50,041 nt of DNA from positions 1-50,041 of the forward strand of contig NZ_JBOFOR010000036.1 of assembly GCF_051659545.1 (NCBI RefSeq), written 5' to 3'. The position numbers were made by a program, and so were the translations under genes. The stretch comes from JBOFOR01 sp051659545 (GTDB taxonomy: Bacteria; Bacillota; Clostridia; Peptostreptococcales; Peptostreptococcaceae). The notes beneath the pieces were generated by a model. That model searched no databases. It saw nothing but the letters and a program-made list of their open reading frames with translations, and had not been told where the DNA came from. This document shows positions 47,301 through 50,041 of the stretch, one piece after another; the stretch's first letter is position 1; the number at the start of each line of letters is the position of its first letter.

Positions 47301-49747
47301 GTACCTTGAGAAGGGCCATGAGTTAAGTAATCTTTTGAGATTGTGTATTCATTTTTATCATATGAGTTTGAACTTCTTTTATAATTAAAGGTTTCTATAG
47401 GCTGTATATTTTGTAATTGGTTTATTTTGTAATTTCCATTGTAAAGGTAGCAGTAAAAATCAACATCTTTACTTGTATCTACTTCTGTTAAGTTTTGAAT
47501 ATATCTAATTTTTGCATCAGACTCATCTATTATTTCTATTTTTGAAAATACTGTAGGAATAATGAGACTTGGTTTATCTTCGTAGGCTATTTTTATTGGT
47601 TGTGATGATACTGTTATATTTGGGATAGTATTTACATTTCCATTGGTTGCAGTTAGTTTTACTATTATTTCTCCTTCTTCACTTTTATTATCTATAAGAG
47701 GTAGTATAAAATTTTTATTGTTAATTATTGTTACGGTAGCTATTTGATTTGTGATAGAAGTATCTTTATTTACTACACTCCATACAAAATCTTTTTCTCT
47801 AGCATAGTCTGCTGGAATAGTTGCTGAATATACATATGCTATTTCTACTAGTTCTTCATTGACATTGTATATTAGGTTATCTATTTTTGATGGCCAATTT
47901 TGTCCTTGTACTGGTATTTGTAAGGTAATATCTGTAGCTACTACGTATTTTATTGGTGATAAAATAAAACTAGCAGTTTTGTTATATACTAAAATATAAT
48001 CACCTATTACTTTAGTATTACCTTTTAGGTATATATCTCTAGCGTATATTTTTACAAAGTATTCTTTTGATTCATCAGATATATTTAGATTTATATTACA
48101 ACTTCCTATTAAGGTGCTATAGTCAGATGAGTAGTGTAATTCTATATTATCAGCTACTATATCATTGCTTTCTTTTTCTATTATTTTTGCATATACAGAG
48201 TTAGATATATTAGAATTTTCATATTTTTTGTCATTTATATAGTACGTTTTATAATCTTCATCATTTAACAAGTTTATTCTTATTCCTATTTTTTCTGTTA
48301 TCGGTAGATTTTCTGTTTTATCGTCTCTTACTATATCTATTGGATTTATATCTAGGATTGCATCACACATTCTTATTGGTACTAAGGTACATTTTGGAGA
48401 AGAATTTGGAATTTGAGAAAAATCTATTTCGTCTAAGTTGGCATCATTAAATACTCTACCATCTATAAATTTTTCTATATTTAAAGTTGTATTACTATCA
48501 CTTTTTACTTCGTATAAAAATAGTAGTGTAGATGCATTAAATTCATCAGAGATAAAGTATGGTTTCAATTCTTCATTATTTACTATTAGAGTACATTGTT
48601 TGTCATCAATTCTCTTGTTTGCATTCATTACTTTATCAAATTCTACAAGTATAGGTACTTTTTCTCCTCTGAAGTATACTCTCTCATCCACTTTTACATT
48701 TTTGTATCTAGGAAGTCCTGGTATTGTTCCTATCTCTTCTTGATCTCCTTGCTGATAAAAATTACTTAGTTCAACTTGCATATCTATTAATAGTTTCTTT
48801 GCTACTTCGCTTATTGGTGTGTTAATATTACCTTCTTGGATTTCTAATTCTATTTTACAAATAAAATTTTTCATATTTGAAAAGTCTAAATCGCTAGAAT
48901 AATTTTGATTTATAGCTGCACTAACAACACCTTTTGAACCAATTACTAAAAAACTAATTATAGTTTCTGTGGTATTATCATATTTTTCATAATAATACTC
49001 GCCTAAGCCAATTAACTTAAATCCACTTTTAACTTCTACCTCAAAAAATGTATCTAGATCTATTCTTCCTTTACCAGAAAATATTCCCTTTTGAATCAGG
49101 TATTTGACCAATGTCATGTCAATAGTTCCGTATATATAGAATTTATTGTTTTCAATACTTGTGTTGTATAATTTATAATGACTAATCATTGGCCATTTAC
49201 TTGGTAGTTCATTATATATATCAAGTTTGATAGCATTTTCAATTTTTTTAACACCATCATCTAGCATTAATTTACAGTTTATAGGATTCCATGCTTGTAT
49301 ATTTAATAAGGCTGCTCCTGAGTAGTTTGCATTGGCTATGTTTATTTTTTTATTATCAAAACTCCACTCATCTTCATTTTTTATTATATTTGAAACAATT
49401 TTTATTACTTTTTTATTTGCTCCTTTTTTTATTGTTATTAGTTGTTCAATTTTATCTTTTGGAACATTATTATTATCTATTAATTTTGCCTCATTTTTTG
49501 ATGGTTTAAATTTAATTAGTTCTGTATTATCCTCATATAATGTACAATTAAAATCAATTAACTCATTATCAAAATAACTTCCAATACCTTTTGTAATTGT
49601 CAATGTAAATGATACATCTTCTTCTAGATTAAGTGTTTCATTTACATTGTCTTCATTTACAACAAATATATTAATTATTTTTTCATATGGATTATTTATA
49701 TCTACTTGAGTAACAAACTTTAGGCATACATTATTGTATATTATCAT
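41384..49747 (-). CDS. giant 2787-aa multidomain beta-rich protein without signal peptide
   Basis: The longest gene of the window. No signal peptide, membrane anchor or LPxTG sorting signal is visible; it starts MIIYNNVCLKFVTQVD. The first ~1000 residues read as a chain of beta-sandwich (Ig-like) modules. An Ig-like unit lies near 1035-1130 (LKDGQVTLSATHAQT). A glycine- and aromatic-rich region near 1590-1810 (ILGGGFSANASMEY, IKAGGGIGANFNVAV, IRAFAGIGFDFSV) looks like a large beta-sheet. Residues about 1820-2210 resemble a beta-propeller (PKLSNDGSILIYLSD, NPKIDGNKDFAVLTW, SPVVATNGDSVLLAW). CARDB-like adhesion modules follow near 2290-2530. I cannot name a function; a surface, spore or secreted role by a non-Sec route is a guess. 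The frame is intact. Confidence 0.75.
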   Translation of the reverse strand: MIIYNNVCLKFVTQVDINNPYEKIINIFVVNEDNVNETLNLEEDVSFTLTITKGIGSYFDNELIDFNCTLYEDNTELIKFKPSKNEAKLIDNNNVPKDKIEQLITIKKGANKKVIKIVSNIIKNEDEWSFDNKKINIANANYSGAALLNIQAWNPINCKLMLDDGVKKIENAIKLDIYNELPSKWPMISHYKLYNTSIENNKFYIYGTIDMTLVKYLIQKGIFSGKGRIDLDTFFEVEVKSGFKLIGLGEYYYEKYDNTTETIISFLVIGSKGVVSAAINQNYSSDLDFSNMKNFICKIELEIQEGNINTPISEVAKKLLIDMQVELSNFYQQGDQEEIGTIPGLPRYKNVKVDERVYFRGEKVPILVEFDKVMNANKRIDDKQCTLIVNNEELKPYFISDEFNASTLLFLYEVKSDSNTTLNIEKFIDGRVFNDANLDEIDFSQIPNSSPKCTLVPIRMCDAILDINPIDIVRDDKTENLPITEKIGIRINLLNDEDYKTYYINDKKYENSNISNSVYAKIIEKESNDIVADNIELHYSSDYSTLIGSCNINLNISDESKEYFVKIYARDIYLKGNTKVIGDYILVYNKTASFILSPIKYVVATDITLQIPVQGQNWPSKIDNLIYNVNEELVEIAYVYSATIPADYAREKDFVWSVVNKDTSITNQIATVTIINNKNFILPLIDNKSEEGEIIVKLTATNGNVNTIPNITVSSQPIKIAYEDKPSLIIPTVFSKIEIIDESDAKIRYIQNLTEVDTSKDVDFYCYLYNGNYKINQLQNIQPIETFNYKRSSNSYDKNEYTISKDYLTHGPSQGTTPGYTVLIKSKDPYENNKDLYAIAYIYVRAKPIKLSLDCGDKTTYIDNSDSQNNNTIVNINWKIENIDEVNGAEVLFQIDKNGKVLQESIKILENMIKQSKGTYTGTYDLELTNVPLNIPKDVYTISIKGKNVQYNETSFDSKIFNVYSANSLKILINNTDTPTYNMNNYDYLSTLNLNTLTSTEIENLRKALNLKAKASIKASTFKEYEDFISWKTSDHDKLTINYLTGNNYQDIQKTIYEYFTPSQQFLLAGLKDGQVTLSATHAQTNITDKVTINISTLKDKFYLFKFYPKTKTTINYTDSQNNKRSVTSNNEGMLALYEPNRINSSVYVKSEYNNETYLGTILKINTLSGEKDITKNMLYPINMLSLRKVAVIDIYLKNDDGTPYTKKIKVHGGVYKNDGYCQDALIEGNTGKVGAEIIASNSGHIKINMDSTQFWSRELGEVQFEELIPMDKLKFILEIYPLDENYYPTIIYIDGNENNDDIVKFGNGVVNLVRIKDNKRNTPFILNQSISYLEEDKKSVIVTDNISKIGPSDVKPKVNLNTNIMLWGIPLDTNNKYSLKCRDKQGKGQIVQNSSIVKYPFSKSAIVKSTIDLSKDKIWIGDLEKTTIEFNLYNSNVVIKSIPNPTQIINMCGIQPVEESEAVTSQLDKLKESAFISGQPQDIGDKLINIGIKMISAIGMQGQYFKMAITSTQDPSIFRIFIWAGNTDVGLNIPDNLSIVLLDELDSRGLGLMPGISDLLSMGNGTYEKEQADTLNNILNSGKKGFSNTDYSWGLGGFFLAEVEFDYDITKWGFCILGGGFSANASMEYKWTYNTMVGPVPVTAYIKAGGGIGANFNVAVRRSQLPGYPWATNYPSKKANDYITRINANIYIRAFAGIGFDFSVIALRIGIFGQIEANFETVFLSRNYLSDYQSRELNGIYLEIKGTIGIEFEVKFLFISYQTVLASVSASKEFKFNTKYDEINDYWKKNSSIASYNDFYSENSNEEFRVVSSIATIEHRNYLDKYERYWGLSKDISILNDNSLIILQQNAYPNSQPKLSNDGSILIYLSDEGSSNISDTRLCYSIRNNQGNYEQGIVIPPSINEDQTPFNGYGDCNPKIDGNKDFAVLTWVRLIESETFTPGTTLSQYEELSMLNSTEVMLSIWQNNSWNTIRVTKDTTPDLSPVVATNGDSVLLAWRNVYSNNDGNVLEFGVKDNIDFIRVNKNNLQINESYNLYNGSNGTVKGLDVAMLKNGTCCVVYVVDLSKANKESEYEIFYSIINTNNQVIKSVRLTNDEYLNENPKIATVTLKSGEEKFVIAYHTLKVDEESGLSDIRLAFIDEEGTIDVNYLEAVSEKVGPSNIELSGKYEFVKVDKKDNQIENLALMWTEAYLSIDESAIHNVDKDIIKVIKFIEDTNYNITLSAPINIYVMQDRTLIENFDCYMDNIDNLIINTVLLGTEYEKIDLNDPSTYKVVMYKENPQSEEIPVYVSDYISNLYTLSSNLRNSITVESMYVDYATVKANMEVTVLFKLKNSGLDTINNIQIEIDNQLYNFENLNLEPNYSIEIPIVYEIGEEINNAPVVITAKTVFDEIITENTTLYLDYPDVGISKVENISEANGTRKVRVTLYNETDCKLAKANRGVILKAYYEEHETPVQELTINNLQDLQAIDGGYYTTILDFNIKEYLGEGVEIPSNGVGIYINVQIYETANNKTYTLPEINMNNNYMHYNFGSLLKKYNENISISVDHEIALNQSVGYITIRNNSLNKIYGRLLAKLLDENNNLIISKVFDMDDNLNTFGSNANNNLLANEEENLSKTIFFDTEGKTITVEYYNDEIKVDPDVNETKLIVSYDFDQVPSKIRVDIKVIGAGMDNEDPIIGDTRWLPYNYKVIKEDKIGVYECYEYKTDMYLCKAYDNKISKLSNESQLNNNYTLSNDYYGKVYVNSIGKYIIYVTLEEEIYTINGWQFQERFETIEYEFTVENNN

Positions 49748-49831
49748 TTAACAAATTTCACCCACTTTATGAAAAATTTGGTCTATATCGACCTATTATA
49801 TAATATGCTTCAACTTATTATCGGTGATATT

Positions 49832-49861
49832 ATTGTATTATCTTTATTACTGCACAGTCAA
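49832..49861 (-). promoter_or_regulatory. putative promoter of the giant gene
   Basis: A minus-strand TTGACT (49861-49856) and TACAAT (49837-49832) are separated by 18 bases. Downstream, GGTCGATATAGACC (about 49780-49793) is an imperfect palindrome (GGTC/GACC arms) that could be an operator. The gene's ATG at 49747 has a GGGTGA ribosome site. Confidence 0.5.
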
Positions 49862-49875
49862 AAGTTCATATGATT

Positions 49876-49911
49876 AAGAAGCCTGAAAAAATTCTCTTTT
49901 TTAGGCTTCTT
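49876..49911. terminator. hairpin at the 3' end of the partial gene
   Basis: AAGAAGCCT (about 49877-49885) pairs with AGGCTTCTT (about 49903-49911), a perfect 9-bp stem extended by A/T pairs. It overlaps the last codons and stop of the partial gene at 49901-50041. The T-run is weak. Confidence 0.5.
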
Positions 49912-50041
49912 CCTGCTTTTCTTTAATTATTTTAGTTATGCTTAAATCCCTATTTTTACCCAAACTCAATAAAATAATATAGCGAATATGTACTGCTATA
50001 GTAGCTTCTGATAAAATTCCTTTAGATGGAGTCCTTAAATA
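49901..50041 (-). CDS. C-terminal end of an unknown gene (partial)
   Basis: The frame is open from the window edge to TAA at 49901, giving 46 residues (ending KNRDLSITKIIKEKQEEA). The stretch is coding-like, with a helical, charged C-terminus. It is too short to assign to a family. Its 5' part lies outside the window. Confidence 0.45.
   Translation of the reverse strand, partial: YLRTPSKGILSEATIAVHIRYIILLSLGKNRDLSITKIIKEKQEEA

Overview
The window is low-GC, AT-rich chromosomal DNA of an anaerobic, amino-acid-fermenting Firmicute. The gene content (lysine fermentation to butyrate and acetate, a CplR-like ABC-F protein, 5-oxoprolinase genes with a biotin carboxylase, a YjeM-type amino acid permease) points to Clostridia, most likely the Peptostreptococcaceae (Clostridioides / Paraclostridium / Paeniclostridium / Romboutsia relatives). 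The family-level placement is inference. I found no rRNA, tRNA, CRISPR array or prophage.

Layout. 1-132: the 5' end of a group II intron running off the window, placed exactly after the terminator of an aldose-epimerase gene. 170-7021: housekeeping and unknown genes (LacX-like epimerase, DinG-type helicase with a nuclease domain, zinc-ribbon/YARHG membrane protein, two unknown proteins, a small membrane protein). 7067-12770: a 5-oxoproline operon, pxpB-pxpC-BCCP-biotin carboxylase-pxpA-NRAMP-like transporter. 13024-16971: YjeM-like permease, an unknown coiled-coil protein and a GNAT acetyltransferase, with a large nested inverted repeat beside the last. 17337-18981: a decaying plus-strand locus of transporter and M20 hydrolase remnants with several internal deletions. 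19128-35176: a 16-kb minus-strand lysine fermentation cluster, thl-ech-hbd-acd-etfB-etfA-kal-kce-atoD-atoA-kdd-kamA-kamB-kamC-kamD-kamE, preceded by a LysR regulator. 36440-37553: a yybP-ykoY (Mn2+) riboswitch and a CaCA-family antiporter. 37676-39573: a cplR-like ABC-F gene with an attenuator leader. 39600-49747: a leucine-rich-repeat protein, apparently started at ATT, facing a 2787-residue multidomain protein that has no signal peptide. 49901-50041: the C-terminus of an unknown gene.

How the genes work together. The lysine cluster encodes every step of the 3-keto-5-aminohexanoate route. KamA makes beta-lysine. KamDE (with the reactivase KamBC) makes 3,5-diaminohexanoate. Kdd oxidises and deaminates it. 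Kce cleaves the product with acetyl-CoA to acetoacetate and 3-aminobutyryl-CoA. Kal releases ammonia to give crotonyl-CoA, and Acd-EtfAB reduces this to butyryl-CoA. AtoDA moves CoA to acetoacetate, giving butyrate, and thiolase splits acetoacetyl-CoA. Hbd and crotonase connect the pathway to acetyl-CoA-derived butyrate. The adjacent pxp operon and the YjeM-like permease fit the same amino-acid-scavenging lifestyle.

The points most worth a second look are the kamC gene with no usable start in its coding frame, the stack of deletions in the adjacent transporter/peptidase locus, the NRAMP-like protein lacking metal ligands in an oxoprolinase operon that has its own biotin carboxylase, the ATT-start LRR gene, the intron after the terminator, and the interleaved inverted repeats at 17252-17302.
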